Positions 17,245 to 26,731 are shown, numbered from the stretch's first letter. The stretch: 64,000 nt of DNA from Hyphomicrobiales bacterium (GCA_017302635.1 JAFLCX010000002.1:558001-622000); one strand, 5' to 3'. The notes: generated by a model not told the origin, from the letters alone. Program-made: numbers and translations.

Positions 17245-18741
17245 ATGATCAATTACGGGCATTTCATCGGCGGCAAGCATGTCGCGGGCACTTCGGGCCG
17301 TTTTGCGGATGTTTTCCAGCCCATGGATGGCTCCGTGCGCGGCAAGGTCGCCTTGGCCTCGAAAGCGGAACTCACGGCGGCGGTGGCCAATGCGAAGGCC
17401 GCGCAACCCGCCTGGGCCGCCACCAACCCGCAGAAGCGCATGCGCGTGATGATGAATTTCATCGCGCTGGTCGCGAAGCACAATGATGAACTCGCCGAAA
17501 TTCTCGCCCGCGAGCACGGAAAAACCATTCCCGACGCCAAGGGCGATATCCAGCGCGGCATCGAAGTGATCGAGGTCTGCCTCGGCGCACCGCATATGCT
17601 CAAGGGTGAATATACGGAAGGCGCGGGGCCTGGGATTGACCTCTATTCGATGCGTCAACCGCTGGGTGTGGTCGCAGGCATCACGCCGTTCAACTTTCCG
17701 GCCATGATCCCGATGTGGAAGCTCGGCCCGGCCATTGTGTGCGGCAATGCTTTCATCCTCAAGCCGTCCGAGCGTGATCCCGGCGTGCCGATGCGGCTTG
17801 CGGAATTGCTGATCGAGGCCGGCTTGCCGGCGGGCATCTGCAATGTCGTCAACGGCGACAAGGAATCGGTCGATGCCATCATCGACGATCCCGATATCAA
17901 GGCGATCGGCTTCGTGGGATCCACCCCGATCGGCGAATACATTTATGGGCGCGGCTGCGCCAACGGCAAGCGCGTGCAGGCCTTTGGTGGCGCCAAGAAC
18001 CACATGATCATCATGCCCGATGCCGATATGGATCAGGCGGTGGATGCGCTGATCGGCGCCGGTTACGGCGCGGCGGGCGAGCGCTGCATGGCGATTTCGG
18101 TGGCAGTGCCGGTGGGAGAGAAAACCGCGAACGAACTCGTGAAGCGCCTCGTTCCGCGTGTGGAGTCTCTCAAAGTCGGTCCTTCGACCGATGGTTCAGC
18201 CGATTTCGGCCCGCTCGTCACGCGCCAGCATCTCGAGAAGGTGAAGGGCTATGTCGATATTGGCGTGCAGGAAGGCGCGAAGCTCGTCGTCGATGGTCGC
18301 GGATTCAAGATGCAGGGCTACGAGAACGGCTTCTATATGGGCGGCTGTCTGTTCGACCATGTGACGCCAGACATGCGCATCTACAAGGAAGAGATTTTCG
18401 GCCCCGTGCTCTCGGTGGTGCGCGCCAAGGATTACGAGGCGGGTCTCAAGCTCGCGAATGACCATGAATATGGCAACGGTGTCGCGATCTTTACGCGGGA
18501 CGGCGATGCAGCGCGCGATTTCGCGGCGCGTGTGAATGTCGGCATGGTGGGCGTGAATGTGCCGATCCCCGTGCCACTGGCCTACTACACGTTCGGGGGC
18601 TGGAAGCGCTCCGGTTTTGGTGATCTCAACCAGCATGGGCCGGATGCGTTCCGGTTCTACACCAAGACGAAAACCGTCACCTCGCGCTGGCCCTCGGGCA
18701 TCAAGCAAGGTGCTGATTTCGTCATCCCGACAATGGGTTAA
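17245..18741 (+). CDS. mmsA: Methylmalonate-semialdehyde dehydrogenase (CoA-acylating)
   Basis: Converts methylmalonate or malonate semialdehyde, NAD+ and CoA to propionyl- or acetyl-CoA in valine, thymine and inositol breakdown. The 498-residue length fits. The N-terminus YGHFIGGKHVAGTSGRF, the NAD site TPFNFPAMIPMWKLGPAI (about 147-164), FVGSTPIGEYIY, and the catalytic cysteine in GAAGERCMAIS (Cys281) are all present. The segment AFGGAKNH replaces the usual ALDH general-base glutamate, which is diagnostic of this CoA-dependent subfamily. GGGAG precedes the ATG at 17245. It stands alone between dksA and an esterase, with no other valine genes in view. Confidence 0.93.
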   Translation: MINYGHFIGGKHVAGTSGRFADVFQPMDGSVRGKVALASKAELTAAVANAKAAQPAWAATNPQKRMRVMMNFIALVAKHNDELAEILAREHGKTIPDAKGDIQRGIEVIEVCLGAPHMLKGEYTEGAGPGIDLYSMRQPLGVVAGITPFNFPAMIPMWKLGPAIVCGNAFILKPSERDPGVPMRLAELLIEAGLPAGICNVVNGDKESVDAIIDDPDIKAIGFVGSTPIGEYIYGRGCANGKRVQAFGGAKNHMIIMPDADMDQAVDALIGAGYGAAGERCMAISVAVPVGEKTANELVKRLVPRVESLKVGPSTDGSADFGPLVTRQHLEKVKGYVDIGVQEGAKLVVDGRGFKMQGYENGFYMGGCLFDHVTPDMRIYKEEIFGPVLSVVRAKDYEAGLKLANDHEYGNGVAIFTRDGDAARDFAARVNVGMVGVNVPIPVPLAYYTFGGWKRSGFGDLNQHGPDAFRFYTKTKTVTSRWPSGIKQGADFVIPTMG

Positions 18742-18797
18742 CGGCTTTACGCAAGTGTGATCGACAGGCGAGCCCGAGCTGTGCCACTCTCTCTCGC

Positions 18798-19646
18798 ATG
18801 CGCTGGGGAATACCGCTTGTTCTGGCTGCTCTGACCCTGCTCGCCGCTCCTGCGGCGCGCGCCGAACCGGCTTGCGGGGCGGTCGATCAGCCCTGTCTTC
18901 TCCCGAACGGATTCTATTTCGCCGAGAGGCCTGCGCATTGGGACGGCAAGAGCCCTTTGCCGGTGCTGGTGCATTTTCACGGCTTTCGCGAACAGGCCAT
19001 CGAAGTGATCGGTCGCGAGGGAATCCGCGATCTTGCCGATCGGCTGGGCGTGTTGCTCGTTGTGCCGCAGGGCGAGGGGCAGACATGGTCGCATCCGGGT
19101 TCACCCGCCAGCCTGCGCGATGAATTCGCCTTCGTGGAGTCCTTGCTTGCCGATCTGCGGCAGCGGTTCCGGCTGGATGAGGATCGGCTCTGGACCTCGG
19201 GGTTCAGCCAGGGTGCGTCGATGGTTTGGGCTCTGGCCTGTCATCGCGGAGAGCTTTTTCGCTTCTATCTGCCGATTTCCGGCGCCTTCTGGCGGCCTGA
19301 GCCGCAAAAATGCCCGACGCTCCCGCGCTCGATCCGGCATATTCACGGCCTGAACGATGTCACAGTTCCACTGGAGGGGCGTCCGATCCGGGGCGGCCGG
19401 TTTCATCAGGGTCGGATCGGGCATGCCATCGCACTCGCGCGGCAGGCCGGGAGTTGCAAGCCTGAGAAAGACGACGATTATGTCTCGCGTGGAATTCTGA
19501 TGTGCCGGAAGCCGACCGGATGCTCGGGAGAAGCAACACTCGAATTCTGCCTCCATGCCGGCGGGCATGATTTCGACCAGACCTGGCTCGATGAGGCCTT
19601 TCGCCCCCTGCTGCGCCATGCCGCAGATACAGCCCTCAAGCGTTAA
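18798..19646 (+). CDS. Secreted PHB-depolymerase-like (LpqC) esterase
   Basis: A 282-residue alpha/beta hydrolase with a Sec signal peptide (residues 1-22, cut after ARA). The oxyanion-hole HFHGF at about 60, the nucleophile elbow GFSQG (Ser137), an Asp candidate in HIHGLNDVTVP and the catalytic His in HAGGHDF near the C-terminus form a full triad. Several cysteines (residues 26, 33 and in the C-terminal half) suggest disulfides in an exported enzyme. The family includes extracellular short-chain polyhydroxyalkanoate depolymerases and feruloyl esterases, so the substrate cannot be named. It appears to be a single-gene unit. Confidence 0.8.
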   Translation: MRWGIPLVLAALTLLAAPAARAEPACGAVDQPCLLPNGFYFAERPAHWDGKSPLPVLVHFHGFREQAIEVIGREGIRDLADRLGVLLVVPQGEGQTWSHPGSPASLRDEFAFVESLLADLRQRFRLDEDRLWTSGFSQGASMVWALACHRGELFRFYLPISGAFWRPEPQKCPTLPRSIRHIHGLNDVTVPLEGRPIRGGRFHQGRIGHAIALARQAGSCKPEKDDDYVSRGILMCRKPTGCSGEATLEFCLHAGGHDFDQTWLDEAFRPLLRHAADTALKR

Positions 19647-19774
19647 GGCATTTTAACGTTTATGGTGGCAATCTGGCGCCGAATGCGTTAGGGAGCCATG
19701 CATCGAGTGACGGGCAGCTATGAGCGGTGAACAATCCGTTCGCGGCGCAGACGTGTAGCGGAGCGGACGGGAAC

Positions 19775-20548
19775 GTGCAGATCAAAGGTCGATACGCTGT
19801 CGCACTCGCGATTGCCTTCGGGCTTTCCGGGCAAATGTCTGCTGAAGCGGCGGAGCGCCGCTGCAACAAGGCGCGCCATGTTGCCGGCATCGAGAAGCCG
19901 ATCCCGAAGCTTCACGACCGGATTGAGCAGGGCGATACGATCCGGATCGTCGCATTGGGCTCGTCCTCGACCGAAGGCACCCCCGATATCGACAAGAAAG
20001 ATATCTACCCCGCGGTGATGGAGCGCATGCTCGCGCGCGAGGTGCTCAACCCGGTCGAAATTATCAATCGCGGCAAGGGCGGCGAACAGATTTCCCATAT
20101 GCTCGCGCGCCTCGAGCGTGATGTCATCGGTGTCCGGCCAGATCTCGTTGTCTGGCAACTGGGCGTGAACGATGTTCTGGCGATGGATGGCGTCGATGCG
20201 GCAATCGCCGATATGCGCATCGCTCTCCAGCGGCTCCGGGCTTTGCAAATTCCTGTTGTTCTCGTTGACCTTCAGGTCGCGCCGATGGTCGATGGGGACA
20301 AGGATACGCCGACCATGCAGGCCGCGATCGCTGAAGCCGCCAAGAGCGAAGGCGTTCTGCATTTCCATCGCTATGAGGTGATGAAGAACCTGCTTTCAAC
20401 GCAGGAGGCGAAGCTCGACGAACTCGTCACCGGCGATGGCCTGCACATGACGGTGCTCGGCCATTACTGCACCGGCGCATTGCTCGCCAAGCAGATTGCC
20501 GGAGGAGCGCTGACCCGCCTTGCAATGCGCCCGCGCCCGATCGAATAA
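19775..20548 (+). CDS. SGNH/GDSL-type hydrolase, exported
   Basis: A 257-residue exported esterase/lipase-like protein. After the GTG at 19775 a signal peptide is evident (VALAIAFGLSGQMSAEAAE). The SGNH blocks are present: nucleophile in IVALGSSSTEGT (block I), Gly in INRGKGGEQ (block II), VWQLGVNDV (block III, GxND) and DGLHMTVLGH (block V, Asp-x-x-His). A longer form from the GTG at 19727 is possible, but then the signal peptide would start 17 residues in. Members act as esterases, often on acetylated glycans. It is convergent with the opgC pair, with only 13 bases between the stops. Confidence 0.78.
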   Translation: MQIKGRYAVALAIAFGLSGQMSAEAAERRCNKARHVAGIEKPIPKLHDRIEQGDTIRIVALGSSSTEGTPDIDKKDIYPAVMERMLAREVLNPVEIINRGKGGEQISHMLARLERDVIGVRPDLVVWQLGVNDVLAMDGVDAAIADMRIALQRLRALQIPVVLVDLQVAPMVDGDKDTPTMQAAIAEAAKSEGVLHFHRYEVMKNLLSTQEAKLDELVTGDGLHMTVLGHYCTGALLAKQIAGGALTRLAMRPRPIE

Positions 20549-20561
20549 ATCGGGGTCAGGC

Positions 20562-21686
20562 TCAGTTTTCGCCGGGGCGCAATTCCGGGAACAGACTCAC
20601 ATCATCGCCGCCGGAATCAGCGATCGCGATGCCGTTGCGGGTCTCGATCATGGCCTTGATGATCCCGCCCTCGCCAAGATTGGCGATTTCCTCGAAACGG
20701 TCGAGCGAGGGCACATAGCGCACCAGCTTGCGCCGTGCGCCATCAGCCACCAGCACCGAACCATCCCGGCGCGCCAGAATCGCCTGCGGAAGGCTTTCCG
20801 GCCAGGGGAGGGTCACGACTTTCCACGTGCCGCGTCCTGCGAACCGGGCGATTGCGTTCGTTTTCGCCGCGCTGATCCACACCTCGCCCTGCGGGCCGGT
20901 GCTGATGCCGCGGGCACCACGGAAATTTTCGGGCAGCGAGGTTGAGTCAAATCGACCGCGTTCCGGGTCGATGCGGATCATGCGTCCGGCACGCCAGGCC
21001 ACGAACCACAAGGCCCCATTCTCGCTCATCGCGTTGAGCGAAAGACCCTGAAGGTCGTCATGGGAGGACACTTCCACCGCGCCGGTACCGGGGTCGAATT
21101 TTCCCAGCCAGCCTGCCGCGCCCGCAAACCAGATCCGCCCGTCCCGATCGGCCCGCAATCCGGCGAGATCCAGAATGGGCAGTTCGGAAGGCATGGTGAT
21201 CCGTGTGACGTCCCCACTGCCCCCATCAATGCGATGGAGCACGTTGAAGGTCTTGTCAGTCACGAACAGGGCATTGTCCGGCGCGAAAGCCAGAGCACCC
21301 GGCTTGGTGCGCTTGCCGAGGTGGATGTAATTCACCTTGCGGGTTTCGGGATCGATCCGCCCGACCGCTCCGAGATTTGGAGCCGCAAACCAGATCGAAC
21401 CATCGCGCGGGTCCAGCGCGAGGGCGCTCGGCTGGCTTGCGGTCATCAGTTCGACCTCGCTCGCAGGGCCGAAGAGCTTCGCGGCAGGTTCGAGAAATTT
21501 AGGCAAGGCTCCGGTACTGATTGGGGGAGCGCCGATCACGGGCGCACCCTGCGCCGTCCCGGCCTTGGCTTTGGGTGGTGTGGTGTTCTGTGCAAAAGCC
21601 GGAACAGCAAGGCCCGCAGCCAACAGAAATCCGAGCAGGGAAATCCCTGTCCAACCGATCGGGGGAGGGGCTGTCAGCCGCACCAT
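20562..21686 (-). CDS. Exported Vgb-like (streptogramin lyase-type) beta-propeller protein
   Basis: A 374-residue protein with a signal peptide (hydrophobic GISLLGFLLAAGLAVPAFAQ, residues about 12-32), a Pro/Ala-rich linker to residue 60, then repeated propeller blades: ALDPRDGSIWFAAPNLGAVG, LRADRDGRIWFAGAAG, MSENGALWFVAW, STGPQGEVWIS and the ending IADSGGDDVSLF. The D-G-x-hydrophobic-W-F pattern is that of virginiamycin B lyase and related NHL-type propellers. The catalytic histidines of Vgb are not evident, so lyase activity should not be assumed. The ATG at 21686 lies 16 bases after the opgC stop, suggesting co-transcription. Confidence 0.7.
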   Translation of the reverse strand: MVRLTAPPPIGWTGISLLGFLLAAGLAVPAFAQNTTPPKAKAGTAQGAPVIGAPPISTGALPKFLEPAAKLFGPASEVELMTASQPSALALDPRDGSIWFAAPNLGAVGRIDPETRKVNYIHLGKRTKPGALAFAPDNALFVTDKTFNVLHRIDGGSGDVTRITMPSELPILDLAGLRADRDGRIWFAGAAGWLGKFDPGTGAVEVSSHDDLQGLSLNAMSENGALWFVAWRAGRMIRIDPERGRFDSTSLPENFRGARGISTGPQGEVWISAAKTNAIARFAGRGTWKVVTLPWPESLPQAILARRDGSVLVADGARRKLVRYVPSLDRFEEIANLGEGGIIKAMIETRNGIAIADSGGDDVSLFPELRPGEN

Positions 21687-21702
21687 AATGGCAGAAAGGT
21701 TC

Positions 21703-22968
21703 TCATGCCTGCGGGTCGAGCGCAAGCAGCGTCGAACGGGACGAGGGCTGGGTTGCCGCCGGGCGGGTTTCGGGTCCCGAGGGGCGTGCGACTTGCGCCG
21801 CTTCGCTCGTCGCTTGCGTCCCTTTCGCCTTGCGGTTTCTGGCATAGGCCGCATCGCGCCACTCGCGCACGGCCGCAATCGAGATCATCAGCGCCACGCC
21901 GCCGAGAACCGCAAGAGCAATGACACCCGGATGGAACCCGTTGACGGTGATCATGATGCCGCCAGCGACGCCAAGCGCGGTAGACAGCGCAAACACTTCA
22001 AGAGAGTGTCGCCCCATCAGCCCTGCAAAGCGGAACGGCCCACGCGTCAGCCAGAGAGCGTCCGGCCGCACGAGCACGAGCACGAGCCAGAGCTTCGCAA
22101 GATTGTCGAGGAGACGGATGATCGAGAGATCCGTCTTCGAGATCGTTCCCACCCAGGCCGGATTGACGAGCATCACGTTCTCATAGCCCGGAATTTCACG
22201 CCAAGGCGCCGTGATCACGAAAGCGGCCAAGGTGAAGACAGCGGCGGCAATGGTCATGGCGCGGGCCACCATCGGACGGGCCAGCACACCCATGCTGGCT
22301 CCCATCTGCATGCGCCGCCCAAGCGTGAACCCGATCACGAAAATCAGCTGCCATGCGAAGGGATTGAAGGTCCATTCGCGTGCGGTACGGCTGTTGGGCA
22401 GGTTGAACCCCCAGATTTGCACCGCGCCCCAGAGCACGAGTGCCGCACCCAGCGGAGCGGCCCAATGCAGGCGATCCAGCATGAAAAGCAGCGGCAACAT
22501 CGCCAGCAACACGATGTAGAGGGGCAGGATGTCGAGATAGCCGGGCAGGAAGCCCAGTGTCACGACATGACCAAGAAATGCGCCGGGGTTCTGCAGGAAT
22601 GTGTCGAAGCCCAAAGCCTCAAGATGCGAGGGCTCATTGAACCGCTCCGCACCGATGACGCACAAAGTTCCGACAATCAGGAACAGCAGCAGATGGGCGC
22701 GATACAGGGTCCAGATGCGCGATGCGACGGCCGTGATGCCGAGCCAGATGTCGCCGCGCAGGAAGAAGCGTCCATAGGCCAGCGAAGCCGCAACGCCTGC
22801 CAGCAGCACGAAGACTTCGGCGGAATCCGAAAAGCCCCAGGAACGCAGGGTCAGGACGCTCCACGGCGTGGCCGGCATGTGGTTGATGAAAATCATGACC
22901 AGCGCAAGGCCGCGGAACACGTCGATGCGCGCGTCGCGACCAAGGGAGTGAGCTGGCGTGGCGGTCAT
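21703..22968 (-). CDS. opgC: OpgC-like membrane acyltransferase
   Basis: A 421-residue integral membrane protein with about ten hydrophobic helices and a polar C-terminal tail (residues 380-421). The N-terminal segment RDARIDVFRGLALVMIFINH and SDSAEVFVLLAGVAASLAYG are the conserved start of the OpgC family (PF10129), which transfers succinyl groups to osmoregulated periplasmic glucans. The related acyltransferase-3 family is an alternative but lacks this start. The glucan synthase genes opgG/opgH or ndvB are not in the window. First gene of a pair with the propeller protein, divergent from the GGDEF/EAL gene. Confidence 0.85.
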   Translation of the reverse strand: MTATPAHSLGRDARIDVFRGLALVMIFINHMPATPWSVLTLRSWGFSDSAEVFVLLAGVAASLAYGRFFLRGDIWLGITAVASRIWTLYRAHLLLFLIVGTLCVIGAERFNEPSHLEALGFDTFLQNPGAFLGHVVTLGFLPGYLDILPLYIVLLAMLPLLFMLDRLHWAAPLGAALVLWGAVQIWGFNLPNSRTAREWTFNPFAWQLIFVIGFTLGRRMQMGASMGVLARPMVARAMTIAAAVFTLAAFVITAPWREIPGYENVMLVNPAWVGTISKTDLSIIRLLDNLAKLWLVLVLVRPDALWLTRGPFRFAGLMGRHSLEVFALSTALGVAGGIMITVNGFHPGVIALAVLGGVALMISIAAVREWRDAAYARNRKAKGTQATSEAAQVARPSGPETRPAATQPSSRSTLLALDPQA

Positions 22969-23323
22969 GGTCTTGTTCGAACCTTCGGGACGTCAAAAAG
23001 TGGGAGGGCAGCAAGAACCGACGTTGCGGAGCTCTCCGCGAGCGGCGGGCCTTTGCATGAGGCATCCTGAGACTACAATCCAGTTCCAAGATTGGCCTTA
23101 CAGTCGCGTTAATATTCGGACAGAAATGCGGCACAGATCGTTCATCGCCCCCGACTCACGCGATTGTGATGCCCGCAACCCTGCGATCGCCGGATTGCGG
23201 CGAGGCCATCGTCAGAGGATGCATGGAGGAAAACGCGACATTTTCCCGCATGCTCCGGTCGCTCGTTCAATCAAAGCTTAAGGGATCGCACCTAAGCTCC
23301 GGGCGCGTTTCAGGCGGGTGACG
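22969..23323. other. Gene-free interval opgC / GGDEF-EAL
   Basis: About 355 bases between divergent genes. No credible frame, no repeat and no strong hairpin were seen. A modest AT-rich part at about 23085-23115 (GTCGCGTTAATATTCGG) could hold a promoter for either gene. Confidence 0.4.
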
Positions 23324-25522
23324 ATGGCATTCGGGCACAGACTGCGTTCTCTCACATGGCGGATCACCGCCCTGCTTGTCGGTTTTGTCGCCATTTCGAT
23401 CGTCATCATGGCCGGGCTCGGCTATTCGCGTGTCGATCAGGCCACTGAAGAATATTCCGCGATCCGTATCGACCGGGCCGCTCGTGCCGCCGCCTCGATC
23501 ACGGCTGCAACGCTCCCGGATCGGTTCACGGTCCTGCGTGACAGGGAGGGGCGGCCCAGCGCGATCCAGATCATTCGTGAGGACAAGGACGCAATTCTTG
23601 CGCCGCAACCGGCTTATGTCGCGCTTCTGAGCGATATCGGCGCCGTCAATCAGGGCGCGGCGACCTTGTTCCGCCTCAATCCGCATACCTATGCTTTCGA
23701 TCGGTTCGGCACGACGTTTCGTGGTCCGAACAACACCGAACCGCCACCCTTCTCGCTCGGCCCGTCGCATCCGGCCTATGCGGCCTTGTCGGCCAGGGCG
23801 GTGCATGTGGGCCAGGTTCCGATGCTCGGAGGATTGCGCCTCGCCTATTTCATTCCGTTGATTGATATTTCCGGCGCGCTCGCCGGAGCGATGTCGGTGG
23901 ATATCGGCTGGGTTGATGAACTCGTTCACAGGCGTAAGGAGCTGCGTGACGACATCGCCCTGTGGGCTGGCCTGATTCTGGCGGTTGTAGCTCTGGCCGG
24001 CGGGCTGATCGCCTACCGACAGATGCGCCCGCTGCGTGCGCTCGCCGGATTTGCGCATGATCTTGCTGCGACAAGCGATTCCCGCGATGTGCCGGGTCTT
24101 GGCCGCAACGACGAGATCGGATTCCTCGCCGAGGGCCTCTCGCGCGTCGCGGAACTGCGCGGCAATCTCGAACGGTTGGCCTACGGCGATCCGTTGACGG
24201 GCCTCGCCAATCGTGCCCGCTACTTTGCCGATCTCTCGGGGCTGCTCGCGCCGACGCAGAGCAGCAGCCGCAAGGGGGCCTTGCTGATGCTCGACCTCGA
24301 CCGGTTCAAGGAAACTAACGACGCGTTCGGCCATAGCGCCGGCGATGATCTGCTGGTCCGGGCACGCGATATCATCCTCGCCGAACTGGAGGAGGGCGAC
24401 AATCTTGCCCGGCTCGGTGGGGATGATTTTGTGATCCTGTCGCCGAACGTGCGCGATGAGGTGCAGGCTCAGGACTTGTGCCGGCGGTTGATCGAGCGCC
24501 TCGCTGTGCCGATCGGACTGCCGCAAGGCGAGGTCCATACGGGCTGCTCGATCGGGATTGCCATGTTGCCGCGCGACGGCGAAAGCGCCGAGGAAGCGCA
24601 TCGCAATGCCGACCTTGCGCTCAGGCAGGCCAAGCAGGAAGGGCGGGGCCGTTTCGTGTTTTTCGATCACGAATTGCATGCGGCTGCGCAGAAGCGGATG
24701 ACCCTCGCGCGGATGCTGCGTCACGCGCTTGAGAACGACGAACTGACTGTGCACGTGCAGCCGCAGGTGCGCCTGAAGGATGGGCGCCTCCACGGATTCG
24801 AGGTGCTGGCACGCTGGTTCCACCCCACGAGCGGTGCGATCCCACCCTCCGAGTTCATTCCCGTTGCCGAAGCCAATGGCCTGATCCCGGCCCTCGGAAA
24901 TCGCGTGCTCGATGAGGCCTGTCGGATCGCGCGCGAATGGGCCGATGCGCGCTTCGAGTTCGGCCATGTTTCGGTCAATGTTTCGACCATCCAGCTCTGG
25001 CAGCCGAACTTTGTTGCGATCGTGGCCGATGCCCTGCGCCGTCACGGGCTGCCCGGATACCGCCTCTGCCTTGAGGTGACCGAAAGCGTTTTCGTCAACC
25101 ATGGCGAAGCGAAAGTGATGAGGGTTTTCGGGGAGCTGCGCGCGCTGGGCGTAACCCTCAGCCTCGACGATTTCGGCTCGGGCTATTCGTCACTCGGCTA
25201 TCTCAACACGCTGCCGCTGGATCAGCTGAAAATCGACCGCGCCTTTGTCTCGGGCGTCGACCGCGATCCGCGCAAACGCAGCCTGCTCGCCGGTATCATC
25301 GCGCTCGGCAAGGGGCTGCGGCTGGAACTCGTGGCCGAGGGTGCCGAGAAGGCAGCCGAGGTCGAGGTTCTCCGGGCACTCGGCTGCAATCTCGTTCAGG
25401 GCTATTATTTCGCCAAGCCGATGCCGCATCGACTGGCTCAGGCCGAGGCAGAACGCATCCGCAAGAGCCTGCGTCAGAACGGAAAAACCAGACCGGAGCG
25501 CGCTGGTGTCGCGGCCGCCTGA
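23324..25522 (+). CDS. Membrane-bound GGDEF-EAL cyclic-di-GMP enzyme
   Basis: A 732-residue signalling protein. TM1 (about residues 14-34) and TM2 (about 213-232) frame a periplasmic sensor region of roughly 180 residues with no domain I recognise. A HAMP-like stretch follows, then a GGDEF domain with the active-site variant GGDDF at about 365-369, then an EAL domain with EVLARW in place of EALxRW, NVST, LEVTES, DDFGSGYSS, KIDRAF and VAEGAE. All metal and base residues of a phosphodiesterase are in place. GGDDF is tolerated in some cyclases, so either activity is possible. The ATG at 23324 is chosen; a GTG two codons earlier cannot be excluded. Likely effect: motility versus attachment. Confidence 0.88.
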   Translation: MAFGHRLRSLTWRITALLVGFVAISIVIMAGLGYSRVDQATEEYSAIRIDRAARAAASITAATLPDRFTVLRDREGRPSAIQIIREDKDAILAPQPAYVALLSDIGAVNQGAATLFRLNPHTYAFDRFGTTFRGPNNTEPPPFSLGPSHPAYAALSARAVHVGQVPMLGGLRLAYFIPLIDISGALAGAMSVDIGWVDELVHRRKELRDDIALWAGLILAVVALAGGLIAYRQMRPLRALAGFAHDLAATSDSRDVPGLGRNDEIGFLAEGLSRVAELRGNLERLAYGDPLTGLANRARYFADLSGLLAPTQSSSRKGALLMLDLDRFKETNDAFGHSAGDDLLVRARDIILAELEEGDNLARLGGDDFVILSPNVRDEVQAQDLCRRLIERLAVPIGLPQGEVHTGCSIGIAMLPRDGESAEEAHRNADLALRQAKQEGRGRFVFFDHELHAAAQKRMTLARMLRHALENDELTVHVQPQVRLKDGRLHGFEVLARWFHPTSGAIPPSEFIPVAEANGLIPALGNRVLDEACRIAREWADARFEFGHVSVNVSTIQLWQPNFVAIVADALRRHGLPGYRLCLEVTESVFVNHGEAKVMRVFGELRALGVTLSLDDFGSGYSSLGYLNTLPLDQLKIDRAFVSGVDRDPRKRSLLAGIIALGKGLRLELVAEGAEKAAEVEVLRALGCNLVQGYYFAKPMPHRLAQAEAERIRKSLRQNGKTRPERAGVAAA

Positions 25523-25531
25523 CGGCCGCAA

Positions 25532-26491
25532 TCAGGCCGCTCGTGGCGGCGCGTTGCCTTCCGCAATCCAGGCTGCATACCAGCGCTTGAAGAGGGCGAG
25601 CTGTTCACGGGCGAAAGTCTTCTGTCCGTCGTTCAGGGCGTCGGTCGGATTGAAGTGGTGCTCGTATCCCGCATTGCCTTCCAGCGTCATGATGTACTTG
25701 TAGTAGAGCACGAGATCAGCGCCCTCATCGAAGGTCGAGAGAATCTTGAGCGCACCCTCAAGTTCCTGCGCCTGCCGTCGCGCTCGCGAATCTCCCCTCT
25801 GGGCGGCCTCACACAATCGCGCCAGATGCAGCACCTCGCGCGGCAACGCGTTGCCGATGCCGGTGATGGCTCCTGAAGCGCCGCAGTTCACATATCCGTG
25901 GAAGACTTCCGTATCCACGCCGACCATCAGGGTCAGCTTGTCTGAACGGTTCACGATGTGCTCGGCCGCATAGGACATGGCTTTGGCGCTTCCGAACTCC
26001 TTGAAGCCGACGAGGTGCGGATAGCGCGCATGCAGCGCAAGGAAGAGATCGGCCTTGGTCTCGAAGCCGTAATACGGGCTATTGTAGATGACGGAAGGCA
26101 GGTCAACCGCTGCCTCGAGGATGCCCGCAAAATGCGCTTCCTGCGCCGCGGGGGAACTCCCGCGGGACAGCACCCGTGGTATGATCATCAGGCCCGCGGC
26201 CCCGACTGACTTGGCATGCGCCGCGAGGGCGGCAGCCCTCATCGGGTTCTGCGCCCCGGTTCCCACAATCACCCTGATGCCGGCTTTGACCAGCTTCTCG
26301 ACGCCGGTCATTCTCTGTTCGTCGCTCAGCAGCGGCCAGTCACCCATCGAGCCGGCATAGATCACACCCGACATGCCAAGCCCGGTCAGCTCCTTCGCCT
26401 TGGTGACGAGCGCGTCAAAATCAGGCTGCCGGTCAGGGCCGCAGGGGGTCATCAGGGCCGGCATCACGCCTGAAAAGGTCGTCTTGCTCAT
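25532..26491 (-). CDS. DapA-family (class I) aldolase/lyase, substrate unknown
   Basis: A 319-residue TIM-barrel enzyme of the dihydrodipicolinate synthase/N-acetylneuraminate lyase family. The Schiff-base lysine is in VGFKEFG and the partner tyrosine in VIYNSPYYG. The motif GSMGDWPLLS replaces the GTTGES of true DapA, and ITGIGNALP the usual strand-8 part, so this is not lysine biosynthesis. Close relatives, as I recall them, occur near proline racemase or hydroxyproline genes and may act on hydroxyproline-derived pyrroline or keto acids. No such neighbours are seen here, so no substrate is assigned. It is convergent with the GGDEF-EAL gene (9 bases between stops). Confidence 0.75.
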   Translation of the reverse strand: MSKTTFSGVMPALMTPCGPDRQPDFDALVTKAKELTGLGMSGVIYAGSMGDWPLLSDEQRMTGVEKLVKAGIRVIVGTGAQNPMRAAALAAHAKSVGAAGLMIIPRVLSRGSSPAAQEAHFAGILEAAVDLPSVIYNSPYYGFETKADLFLALHARYPHLVGFKEFGSAKAMSYAAEHIVNRSDKLTLMVGVDTEVFHGYVNCGASGAITGIGNALPREVLHLARLCEAAQRGDSRARRQAQELEGALKILSTFDEGADLVLYYKYIMTLEGNAGYEHHFNPTDALNDGQKTFAREQLALFKRWYAAWIAEGNAPPRAA

Positions 26492-26731
26492 AATGGGTCC
26501 GTTCTCTTGTTTTCAGGGTCGATGCCCAAGGCGTGGTTTTCTGCCGTCAGGCCGACGGGCGCGACGACGCACAGATTGACGTCTCAGTGGGCTGATGGGC
26601 CTCATCTCGCCCGAATGTGGGACAATGAGGCTGCAACTGGCAATGCCCGATCGGAGTTGAAGAGGAAATTGAACACAGAAAATCGCCCCGCCATTCAAGG
26701 CGCTAGCGATTTCATCGACTTAGAAAAGGAA

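Noticed and set aside
20562..21686. Streptogramin B lyase (resistance gene)
   Set aside because: Propeller repeats fit, but the catalytic histidines of Vgb are not evident and the gene is tied to opgC, so a resistance role is not claimed.
23267..25102. 611-codon antisense frame over the GGDEF-EAL gene
   Set aside because: Same type of shadow; residues are Arg/Asp/Gln-rich and lack domains, and the plus-strand GGDEF and EAL motifs are clear.
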